Position numbers and translations under genes: made by a program
Notes under the pieces: model-generated
The model's input: the letters and a program-made list of their open reading frames with translations, nothing else
Told to the model about the DNA's origin: nothing
The model's database searches: none
NCBI RefSeq assembly: GCF_002127325.2
Contig: NC_035448.2
Span: 59,759,577 to 59,823,576 of the forward strand
Length of the DNA: 64,000 nt
Direction of reading: 5' to 3'
Source of the DNA: Helianthus annuus
Lineage: Eukaryota > Streptophyta > Magnoliopsida > Asterales > Asteraceae
Shown: in pieces, positions 45,245 through 54,662 of the stretch
How the letters are laid out: each line of letters begins with the position of its first letter
Numbering within the stretch: position 1 is the stretch's first letter

Positions 45245-48200
45245 GATCTTCCAAAACTTGTATCTAGGTGGATCATGGATAGTGGAGCGTCAAGACATAT
45301 GACAGGGAAGACCGCATTACTGTATGATGTGAATAACATTAACGGTGGTTACGTGGGTTTTGCGGGTAATCAAGGAGGAAAGATCATAGGTGAAGGAACG
45401 TTATCAAATGGCATCGTAACATTTTAGAGAGTTAACTACATCGCTGAGTTGGAGAACAACCTGCTGAGTATCTCCCAGATCTGTGACAGGATGTATACTA
45501 CTCATTTCACCGACAAAGAATGTTTGATCTTGAAACCGGGATTTGTGATACCTGAGGAATGGATCATCATGAGGGCACCAAGGGTCAATGATCTGTACGT
45601 GTTGGACATGAGCGTCGCTACTACAACCACGGGTCAGGCTCATTGTTTTGTGTCCAGAGCAACGGAAAAAGAGTCAAGATTATGGCACCGAAAGATAGGG
45701 CATATTCATCCAAGGAAAATGAATCATTTGGTGCATAATGATTTGGTGATAGGAGTGCATGTCAAAGGTTTTCATCTGGAAGGGGAGTGCATAAGTTGTG
45801 TCAAAGGCAAACAGAAGAAAAAGTCACACCCTACAAAGCAAGTCAATTCAGTTTCAAGACCTTTGTAAAGACTTCACATGGATTTGTTTGGTCCGGTGAA
45901 TGTCAAGAGTATAACAGGAGATTCCTACTGTTTGGTCGTGACTGATGATTATTCCAGATTTTCGTGGGTCATGTTTTTGAAATCCAAAGACGAAACGTTT
46001 GACAGCCTGATGGCATTGTTTAAAAGAATTGAGAATCTGTACAAGAGGCCTATTTGTAGAATTCGCAGTGATAATGGTACTGAGTTCAAAAACAGTAAGA
46101 TGGAAGAATTTTGTGATGAAAGAGGTATACTGCATGAGTTTAGTGCTCCGTACACTCCGCAGCAGAATGGAGTTGCAGAACGCAAAAATCGGACGCTAAT
46201 CAAGACAGCCAGAACGATGCTTGCAGACAATAAATTTCTGGGCTGAAGCTGTTTCTGCTGCATGCTATACTCTCAACAGAGTTCTTACTGTAAAGAAGTT
46301 CAACAAGACGTGTTTTGAGCTACTCAATAAAGGCAAGCCGAATTTGAAGTATCTAGAACCGTTTGGGTCACCCTGTACGGTGATAGAGCCTAAAGGAAAG
46401 TTTGGTCCGAAGAGCGTTGAGGGAATCTTTGTGGGTTATTCAAGTCCTTTGCGACGTGTCTTCATTCCAAGCGAGAAGCAGATTATTGAAGCAGCGAATG
46501 TTGAATGTCAAGGTTACACTATGCCACCACAGAATCATGGTGATTCATGGCGTTATCATTATGACAAACTTTGGGATTCGTTTGACATGAGAGAAGAATC
46601 AGAGGAAGAAGAAGATTTCTTTGACGAGCTGGATATTTTGCGAGAGTATGAGTTGCAGCTCAGGTTCCCAGCGGAGTATTCTAGAAGACCTCGGGAAACT
46701 TCAAATGATGATGAAGCAGGTCCTAGTAATGCTGGTGAACATGATGAAGAAGTTGCTCCTGGTAATCAGTCGGAGGTGAATGATGATCACGAAGCTGATA
46801 ACATGCCAGTATTTGATCATGGTGATTCAGATCTTGAGGGGGAGCAGATCCAGTTGTCAAGTCAAACAAACCAAGTTGGTGAACAAGATGCAGAGCAGAA
46901 TGTTACTAATCTGGAGGGAAATGTAGAAGTTCCAAGCGAAGTGATGCCGCGAACTCTTTCTTATCATCCAGAGGAGTTGATCATAAGAGAATTGCAATCG
47001 GGCGTTCGCACGAGACGTCAAATTGACCAGGGCTTAACATGTTTTTATTCTACAGTAGCACCTTTACAAACTGAATTTTCATTAAGTTGTTTTATCTCGC
47101 AGGTCGAACCGAGAACTTACAAAGAGGCGCTTACTGAAGATTTTTGGGTCATAGCAATACAAGAAGAGTTAAGTCAGTTTGAAAAGTTGGGGGTGTGGAA
47201 GTTAGTTGATTTGCCGGATGGTCAAAGGAAAATCAATACAAAATGGGTTTTCAAGTGTAAGAGAGATGACAGAGGAGTGGTTGTAAGGAACAAAGCTCGA
47301 CTCGTTGTTCAGGGCTTTAGTCAACAGGAGGGGATTGATTTTACTGAAGTCTATGCTCCTGTCGCTCGTCTAGAGGCTATCAGAATTTTCCTAGCATTTG
47401 CGTCTTGGAAGAAATTCAAAGTATATCAATTGGATGTAAAATCAGCGTTTCTTTATGGGAAGGTCAAAGAGGAGGTTTATGTTGGTCAGCCGCCGGGCTT
47501 TACTGACCCAATCCACAAGAACAAAGTTTATCTGCTGGACAAAGCGTTGTATGGTCTACATCAGGCGCCGAGAGCCTGGTACGAGACTTTGTCTCAATAC
47601 CTACTCGCTAACCAGTTCATTCGTGGAAAAGTGGATGCCACTCTCTTCACTAAAGTCATTGATGGTCATCTTCTGATAGTACAAATTTATGTGGACGATA
47701 TAATTTTTGGGTCAACAAATGAGAAATTGTGCAAAGATTTTGAACAGGTGATGAAGCAGAAATTTGAAATGTCATCAATGGGGGAGATGAAATTCTTTCT
47801 GGGTCTACAAGTTGAACAACTTCCTGAGGGAATTTTCATTCATCAAACGAAGTACGTGCATGATATTCTAGAGAAACTTGGAATGTCAAGTTCTACTCCA
47901 GCTGCTACCCCACTTGCGACTAATCATGGGATTCACCCAGATCTCACCGGAGACAGGGCTGATGAGACGTTCTACCGTTCCATGATAGGTTCTTTGATGT
48001 ATCTGACTGCTTCACGTCCTGACATCATGTACCCAACGTGCCTCGCAACAAGATTTCAATCTAACCCGAGAGCATCGCACATGATTATTGTCAAAAGGAT
48101 ATTACGTTACCTGAAAGGTACTCCGTCATTGGGGTTATGGTATCCTAGGAAAGGCGATTTTACGCTCGAAGGGTATTCCGATTCAGATTTCGGATGCTGC

Positions 48201-48731
48201 AAAGTCAACGCGAAATCAACAACTGCAGGATGCCAGTTCTTTGGTCCTAGATTGGTTACCTGGCAGTGTAAGAAACAAACATCTGTGGCGCTATCTACAT
48301 GTGAAGCGGAGTACGTTTCTGCCAGCAGTTGCTGCTCTCAGATCCTGTGGATACAGCAACATATGCGCGACTACGGTTTGCAGTTTCTTAACACACATCT
48401 GTTTGTTGATAATGAGGCCGCAATAAATATAACTAAAAATCCAGTACATCACGCTAAAACTAAACATATAGAAATTCGTCATCACTTTATTCGCGATTGT
48501 TTCGAGAAAAAGTTGATACGAATTGAGAAAATCCACACTGACGAACAAAAAGCTGATTTGCATACCAAAGCTTTTGATAAAAATCGGTTTCAATATTTGT
48601 TAAAACTTAATGGTATGAAATTGCTTTCGGTGTCGGATGGGGTTGTGAGCGTTGATGAGAGTACTGTTGCAGATAAAGACGAGAGACAATCTGCGATGGT
48701 TTGTCGATTTTTTACGTGTTTTGGTATTTAG
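45245..48731 (+). pseudogene. pol: Co3 pol: protease, integrase, RT, RNase H
   Basis: Protease WIMDSGASRHMTG lies near 45272. A TAG at 45425-45427 and a TAA near 45866-45868 interrupt the frame before and within integrase, and a small deletion near 46228 shifts it. Integrase shows HRKIGHIHPRKMNH, CISCVKGK and the Asp/Asp/Glu residues in DLFGPVNV, IRSDNGTEF and QNGVAERKN. From 46240 on, the frame is open for over 800 codons: RT with YVDDIIFGS and RNase H with the Glu of [11 protein letters not shown]. It ends CFGI at 48731, as in Co2. Enzymatic motifs look intact; only the breaks disable it. Confidence 0.88.
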
Positions 48732-50325
48732 GGGGAGATAGATAGTTGTACATAGTTTATTTTCAGAAAAATACAAAAACAGTAAAAAATGAAAAATCCA
48801 AAAACATGATAAAATTGAAAAAGAGCTTGTGTATATAGGGAAAATGATAGTACATCAGCTAGACAATTACAGTATGCTAAAGATTTGGATAGTCAAAATG
48901 AATTAAACAATCTCACTAATGATGTGTCGATAGGTTTTCGTACATTTAGTAGATTTATTCGGGATATAAACCTAAAATTTCAAACTGGTGAAATTCGTGG
49001 GGAACACTACTTGGATATATAGGTAACCCCTGAAATCTCGTTTGAAAGGTCCCATATTCTGAGATACTAGGTCTTTATACTCAGTGATATCTGGGGTATT
49101 ATTCCGGGACTTCTGCTGTATGGAAGTACTGACCTAGTCCCCAAATAATACTTTCTGCAAAATGCTTGAAATATAGCATCGCCCTCAGCAAGCTGACGAA
49201 ACAATAAAATTGATAGTCGCTGCTGTTGTAATGCTAAAAGATCCTCTAAAGGGGACACACCAAAAGTCGAGCCGTCATCTCTCTGCTGAACAGAAGTTCT
49301 GACCTGAGCTCTCACGGTTTCGCATTTAACCCCTTACAGATATCATCTGTGGTATACTCACCTATAAGACTGAATATCTGGGATTCTGGATACGGGAGTA
49401 TATTCAAGAGGTGGGACACATGAATTGAACTAAGTTCTTAAGACACTTAAACTGTATCCTGAATAGATTGAAGTTTGTGTGAGAATTTAAGATGGATCAG
49501 TATATCAACAATCGAGGTGAATTGTTTAAGTCTGAGTATGTAATGTAGCTTAACGGTACTTGTAATCTGTCTGAAAAGCTGATATGATTCCCTGACACGC
49601 TCGCCAAAAATAAACTTGTAAATAGTTTATGTTCTGCAATTTAAGTTTTCTGTTATTTCATTTCTTAGTTTAAATCACTTAAAATCCAAAAAGATTTTAT
49701 TTATGCTTTATTTTAGACAAACCAGAGTGGAAAGTTGATTGTCGGATTCTAGAAAGATGAAGCAGATGCAGGAGATTCTGAGCTGAAGAATGAGGAGAGC
49801 TTACATTGTTGGAAGTTTGATTGTTTTCAAAGTCAAAAACAAGTTCATTAAGTTGATACTTGTTAGTTTCAGAAAAAAGTTGAAAAATTAGTTTACTAAA
49901 TCAGTTTGATTCGTCAACAGTTCAACCAGGGTCATTAAATTGAACTTGGTAGATTAATTAAGTGTTCAGGGTCATTAACTTGAGCTTGAAAACTTGAGTG
50001 GATTTCTAAGAGCTGATTGAATTTGTATATTTTTAGAAAAGATAGAGTGTAATGTTATTGGTTGAGTAACAGGTTTGGAGACTTCATTTTTCCCAACGGA
50101 GGCAAATTGTCAAAGCTTGAACCAGATATCTCAAGATCCCAGTATACTGAGAGGGGAAGTCTGTGAAAGGGGGAGTCTGGATCAACTGCTAAAGGGAAGA
50201 TGGAAGTCAGAGCCAGGTGTTAATCCTGGAACCTGTGAAGAATGCTTATGAAGAGAAGACAGAGTTGGAGGAAAAGACCAAGACTGAAGACTACGGATCT
50301 GAAGACTAATAAAGAGTACGTCAAC
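48732..50325 (+). other. Co3 3' non-coding region
   Basis: No ORF. The first 985 bp are conserved with Co2 (31975-32982), including two words GAACTTC…CAGCAGA in opposite orientation that can pair. The rest (49717-50325) is AT-rich with repeated GGGTCATTAA(A/C)TTGA words near 49930-49985. Confidence 0.65.
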
Positions 50326-50340
50326 ATCCAAGGGGGAGTC
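50326..50340 (+). other. Polypurine tract of Co3
   Basis: ATCCAAGGGGGAGTC directly before the 3' LTR; same as Co1. Confidence 0.92.
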
Positions 50341-50764
50341 TATTGATGCACGGAATGTCTGTTGACTACGTCTACGTGAAGTCCTAGGTCAATATAGGTC
50401 AACAGGGAGTCTAGATTGTTAAATATGTATATTATGAGAGTAGGTTCGCTTATAGGGTAAGTCAGGTCCGTTCATAGGGTCTGTTAATAGGTTCGCTTAT
50501 GTGTAGTTGTTACAGGTCCGCTCATATGAACTGTCATATGAGCGAACCACCTAAGGCTATAAATAGGAGTCATTTGGAGCGGATCTGGTATGTGTGTATG
50601 TGTGTGCTCTGGAGCGAAACTCTGTCAAAATTTACTCAGGAAGCTAATAAAAGCAGTGGAATTAATAGGACAAGCTGTTGTAACCTTGTATACTCTGTTT
50701 CCGCCTTTGTATATGAGGATGAGCTACCTTGACTGACTTTTCGGGTCAAAACAACGGTCCAACA
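50341..50764 (+). repeat. Co3 3' LTR (424 bp)
   Basis: Same as 5' LTR, but starts TATTG: the second base of the terminal TG has mutated to A. Follows the PPT directly. Confidence 0.95.
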
Positions 50765-50769
50765 GCAAG
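50765..50769. repeat. Target site duplication of Co3, right
   Basis: GCAAG, partner of 40278-40282. Confidence 0.93.
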
Positions 50770-50816
50770 ACTTGTTGGATTTCATATCAGATGAGGGTAT
50801 ATGGAGGTATTATTGA
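50770..50816 (+). pseudogene. Proline-rich ORF, 3' end beyond Co3
   Basis: Fourteen codons (end residues DEGIWRYY) and stop TGA at 50814-50816, in frame with 39853-40282 when Co3 and one TSD copy are disregarded. Confidence 0.45.
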
Positions 50817-51604
50817 ATATAACAGGTATGGGACTTAATCAGACAACAATGCTTTTGTGTTTTTGTTTTCTGAACTGCAACTTCACTACACGATATGACA
50901 GATGAAGGTATATGAGATGTGAATAAACAATGTGCAACCATACCTGCTAATGAATCAGTGCTATGTTAGAGGTCTAATGTGTGCATTGTTTAGATCACCC
51001 CTGAGATTGATGGGAATATGAGAATGTGAAATAATACCTGTTGCTAATGAATCAATTAGTGATGACTATAATACAACTTACATAAAATCACCAACTGATT
51101 GGAATTGATTAAGATCACCCGATTGATTTGGATGGTATTCGAAGCTTAGTTATAAAAATTATGGTTTAAAAACAGTAGGCTTGGTGATTAGTTATTCAAG
51201 CTGGTTTTGATGAATCGAGTCGAATCGAAAGTCAGTCATTTAGGCCCAAATTTGTTGTTAAGTGCTTATAAATCATCAAATAACAAAACCGGTTTTGGGA
51301 CCAAACTAGTTCGGTTTAAAAAAAATTCAGTTTCAATCAATGAAAATCAGAATCAAATTTGGAGCAAATCGGTTCGGTTTGAATTGATTTGTAAGGGGGA
51401 AATAATCAAATAAATTTAAAACCGCTTTTTATCATGACCGTTTCGGTTTTGACAAGTTTCGAACACATTTCATTGTTATATATGTACACACACATACATA
51501 TTATTTTATTAAACTTAGTTTATAACAGGTTCCATCAGTAATCTCTATATTACCATTTTTTAGTTACATCTTTAAGTTCATAACCATACGTATATGTGTA
51601 CACA
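50817..51604. other. Region without recognised gene
   Basis: Contains repeat copy R3 (50843-50965), a partial fourth copy around 51030-51055, and AACCGG/CCGGTTT-rich sequence at 51280-51440. A 68-codon plus-strand frame at 51207-51413 is low-complexity and not supported. Confidence 0.5.
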
Positions 51605-51696
51605 ATTAAGTTGATTTAATTACATCTTTAAGTTCATGAGTTTGATAACCATTAAGTTGATTTAATTACATCTTTAAGTTCATGAGTTTGATAACC
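51605..51696. repeat. 46-bp tandem repeat, two perfect units
   Basis: Units at 51605-51650 and 51651-51696 (ATTAAGTTGATTTAATTACA…GATAACC) are identical; partial units flank them on both sides. Confidence 0.9.
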
Positions 51697-51734
51697 ATAA
51701 ATACGTGGACATAATTAAGTTGATTAGATATATG

Positions 51735-51975
51735 TTTTTTTTTTCTGAAACATGAACTTCATTAGAAAAACACCGAACCCGAAAACCGGGACGGACAACA
51801 ACAACCAAAACAATTACATATCAACAAATTTACACCAATCCCCCAATCTAACAAACCCTTCTTGAACCTATGCTTATAACAAAGAAAGCTAACCCCCCTA
51901 ACGTCGCTAAAGATCTCTTCAACACTACTACTCTATCTGTTAAACCGACGGTTATTCCTGGCCTTCCAAAGAAGC
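51735..51975 (-). mobile_element. 3' end of a LINE-type retrotransposon
   Basis: Minus strand: coding-like residues LWKARNNRRFN (near 51970-51935) then IFSDVRGVSFLC and a C-terminal stretch, stop codons, a short 3' tail and a 10-base A run (plus-strand T, 51735-51744). This resembles the C-terminal zinc-binding region of plant L1-type RT proteins. Co4 is inserted at 51975/51976, so upstream parts are cut off; they would lie after the Co4 3' LTR outside the window. Decayed by several stops. Confidence 0.6.
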
Positions 51976-52439
51976 TGTTGATGCACTGATGTCTGTTAAC
52001 TTCGTCTTTATTTGAGTCTTGTATTATATAAGATAGATCAGGGCACAGAAATCAAGAAAACAAGTATTTTAGGTAATTTCGCTTGAAATGGGTTTTATGT
52101 TATTTCAAACGAAATTAAAGGTTTCATGCGATATTAGTGATTCCGCGCGAAATTAGTTGATTTCACATGAACATGTGATTTCGCTTGAAGTAGTTTCATG
52201 CGGAATTAGATCACTTATAAATACTTGATCTGTCGTGTCATTTCATACGGAATTAGGTCATTGATTGTGAGCCGGGGTGCTGTCTGTTTGTCATTTGAAT
52301 CTGTAAAAGCTCAGAATTGATCAATAAGAAGGAAGTTAAGGGAAAACAAGCTGTTTGACATCAATTACATTGATTCCGCCTTTGTTTTTGATGATGAACT
52401 ACTCAAACTGACTGTTTAGGGTCACACGACGATCCAACA
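51976..52439 (+). repeat. Co4 5' LTR (464 bp)
   Basis: TGTTGATGCACTG to GATCCAACA. Rich in ATTTCGCTTGAA-like words. The partner LTR is outside the window. Confidence 0.88.
52163..52223 (+). promoter_or_regulatory. Co4 LTR promoter: short palindrome and TATA box
   Basis: TCACATG-AA-CATGTGA at 52163-52178, TATAAATA at 52216-52223. Confidence 0.55.
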
Positions 52440-52441
52440 AG

Positions 52442-52453
52442 TGGTATCAGAGC
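52442..52453 (+). other. Primer binding site of Co4
   Basis: TGGTATCAGAGC, 2 bases after the LTR end. Confidence 0.95.
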
Positions 52454-53038
52454 ACAAGACGAGGAGTTCATACCAAATCAGCTTGACTTCATCGGATTTT
52501 CTCACTTCTACTCATTCTTTTCTGATTTGAACAAGTTTTAACGGTTGAAATGGCCTGAAATTCACATATATCAAGCGAAACATAGTTCTAACTAATCCTT
52601 GAAAGAATTGGACCTTAATTCGATCAAAATTGGACAAAATGTGTAATTCCGTTTGAAAACAGATTCGAAGAAAATGATGTCATCTTAATCGCGTTTGAAC
52701 TGAATCATTAATTCAGCACGAAATTAATCATATTGTTGATAATTCCGCTTGAAAATTTCAAACGGAACTTAATTTCGCTTGAAAGTTGAAACAAAATTAC
52801 GAATTCCACTCCAAAGTGTCTAATTCGGTTTCTGTTGGTTTAATATTGTTTGAGATTAGACTAATTCCGCACGGAATTAGATATTGTGTGGTAATTTCGT
52901 TTGAAGTTCTTAATCTCGTTTGAGTTGTAATTACGTTTGAAGTAATTCCGCTTCAAACTGATTCCGTTTGAAAGTGCATTTTTTCAAAATTTCAAAAATT
53001 CTTCTAAGTGTTTGTTGACTATTTCAGGTACTTGAAAG
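52454..53038 (+). other. Co4 leader with ATTCCGCTTGAA array
   Basis: More than ten degenerate words of the type AATT(C/T)CG(C/T)(T/A)(T/C)GAA between 52630 and 52975, some inverted. Ends GTTGACTATTTCAG|GTAC (53017-53034), parallel to Co3. Confidence 0.6.
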
Positions 53039-53189
53039 ATGGATGAGTTCATGAATCCATTTAGTGACGTGTTTGCATTTACTAGTGGATCGGGAGATGG
53101 TACATCAAGCAACACGAATGAAACTACACCAACACCGAGTGCGAAGAAAATTCTTCAGGATGCTATGAGTGTAGACAGTGCGTATGGAA
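53039..53189 (+). pseudogene. gag: Co4 gag, N-terminal fragment
   Basis: Starts MDEFMNPFSDVFAFTSG. The frame is cut at 53189 by Gy3 and resumes at 62209 in the correct phase. Residues read on from 53190 are LTR by-products. Confidence 0.85.
53185..53189. repeat. Target site duplication of Gy3, left
   Basis: TGGAA, matches 62208-62212. Confidence 0.95.
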
Positions 53190-54626
53190 TGTCACGACCC
53201 CCGACCCGGTTTGACCCGTTTCAGGAGCCGCGGGACAGGAATCCCGTGGTATTTAATTTAGGCGACAGCGGAAGTCTTTTTAAAACAGGATCTTTTAATA
53301 ATTAAAATTGCTCGTTTCATAACTTAGGGATAAATTCCCGAAATTTACAATAATGTGATTTCTCAGGGAAATCTTTATTTTCAAAACATGTTCATTTATT
53401 TATTTACATTGAGCCACTTTTCTAAGCTGGGGCTGCTCCACGGCACTTTTCTTTGCTCATACCAGATCACCTGAAACATGGTTGAAAAAGGTTTTGTCAG
53501 CGGGGAAATACTGAGTGAATCATTCAGTTTACTTGAAAACGACACATTTGTTATAATCTACAGTATTAAGGGGAATTACAATGTTTCTGATATCAAACCA
53601 ACTACCCACAGTATTTGTCACTCGACCATCCATTGGCTACCCCATTTGTCCAATGGTGTCTGTGACTGTGGTCAGATCACCCCTTGGCCACCCGTTTGTC
53701 CAAGTGTGACGGGAAATAAGTAATGTATACAAAACCCCACATACCGGCTGTAACTTGGTGATTACATAGACTTAATCACTGTAACTATAACTTTGAAAAT
53801 AATTTGGAGTTTTGTAAAACAGTTGATAAAAAGAGAATGACTCACATTGCAGATTTACGAGCAGAGTATAAGCTTTACTGATTAGCCTTTTAACCTAATT
53901 TAAATAACAATGCACACACAAACGGGATTAGTAACTAATTCAGCAGTTACGTCAATTCACGAGATTAAACCCTCACAACTATTATCAAGTGCGATACTTA
54001 ACAATTCAATGGATTCACAACGAATGACAGAGCATAGTCCGAATTCGAACAACACTCAAACATTCAAGTTGAAATCACACTGAATAACAAAGTACAAGCT
54101 CAATTGGAGCAGCACTCGGACAATCGTTGGATAGTTATAATCGATCGGACGTTGAATCGTAATAGCGATCGAGTTATTACCCTGATTGCGGCAGCACCTC
54201 ATGATCGTGTGTGTTTAATTGTGATATAACAGCCTTAACTCAACGTATACAGAAGCTATTTACGTCGTTTCAACTCCCCTGTGCAAGTCCCAAGGTCGGC
54301 TATTTATAGTAATTTTTGGGACTCTCTTACGGACCGTATGCCTGATCCCTTACGGTCCGTAAGCTAAGCAGTCTAATTCCTAGGCTGCCTAGACTCGGGA
54401 CTAGCTTGGGTGACTCAAGAATCCAGCCAATCAGATCAAACCAACGTTTATTTTAGATAATTATTAAGCTAGGGTTTGCCCCCCTTGAGTTTTAGGGGCC
54501 CTGATTCTGATTCCGATCATTCTGAAAATTTTAGGGCTAGTGCAGAATTAATTGGGTGTCCCAATTATGGTTTTCTTATTGACTAATTATTGTCCTAACT
54601 ATTGATTTTAGTGGCAGTTTGTTACA
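53190..54626 (-). repeat. Gy3 3' LTR (1,437 bp)
   Basis: Plus strand TGTCACGACCCCCGACCCGG to GTTTGTTACA. Offset 7,581 bp from the other LTR without indels. Confidence 0.95.
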
Positions 54627-54641
54627 TCCTCCCCACCTTGA
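54627..54641 (-). other. Polypurine tract of Gy3
   Basis: Minus strand TCAAGGTGGGGAGGA directly before the LTR start TGTAACA. Confidence 0.85.
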
Positions 54642-54662
54642 GAAAAATCTCGTCCTCGAGAT

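Larger units (their letters stand above)
40283..50764 (+). mobile_element. Co3: structurally complete Ty1/copia element
   Basis: 10,482 bp with 424-bp LTRs (TGTTG to CAACA), Met-tRNA primer site, PPT and 5-bp TSD GCAAG (40278-40282, 50765-50769). Contains a long leader, giant gag, pol, and a 1.6-kb 3' non-coding region. The two LTRs differ at 4 positions seen by eye (about 1 percent), so insertion is recent on the plant-genome scale. Stop codons in gag and pol make it non-autonomous. RT motifs suggest the Sirevirus side of copia (inference). Confidence 0.95.
51976..53189 (+). mobile_element. Co4: Ty1/copia element, 5' part
   Basis: 5' LTR, primer site, leader and the first 50 codons of gag, then Gy3 is inserted. 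Continues at 62208-64000 and beyond. Gag resembles Co3 (MNPFSDVFAF against MNPFSEMYAF) but LTR and leader sequence are clearly different, so it is a sister family. Confidence 0.88.

Noticed and set aside
51207..51413. 68-codon plus-strand ORF in the unassigned region
   Set aside because: Low-complexity AACCGGTTT-type sequence, no homologue recognised, no conserved second copy to support it.
53478..53723. 81-codon plus-strand ORF, identical at 61059-61304
   Set aside because: Inside the Gy3 LTR, antisense to the element, no domain.
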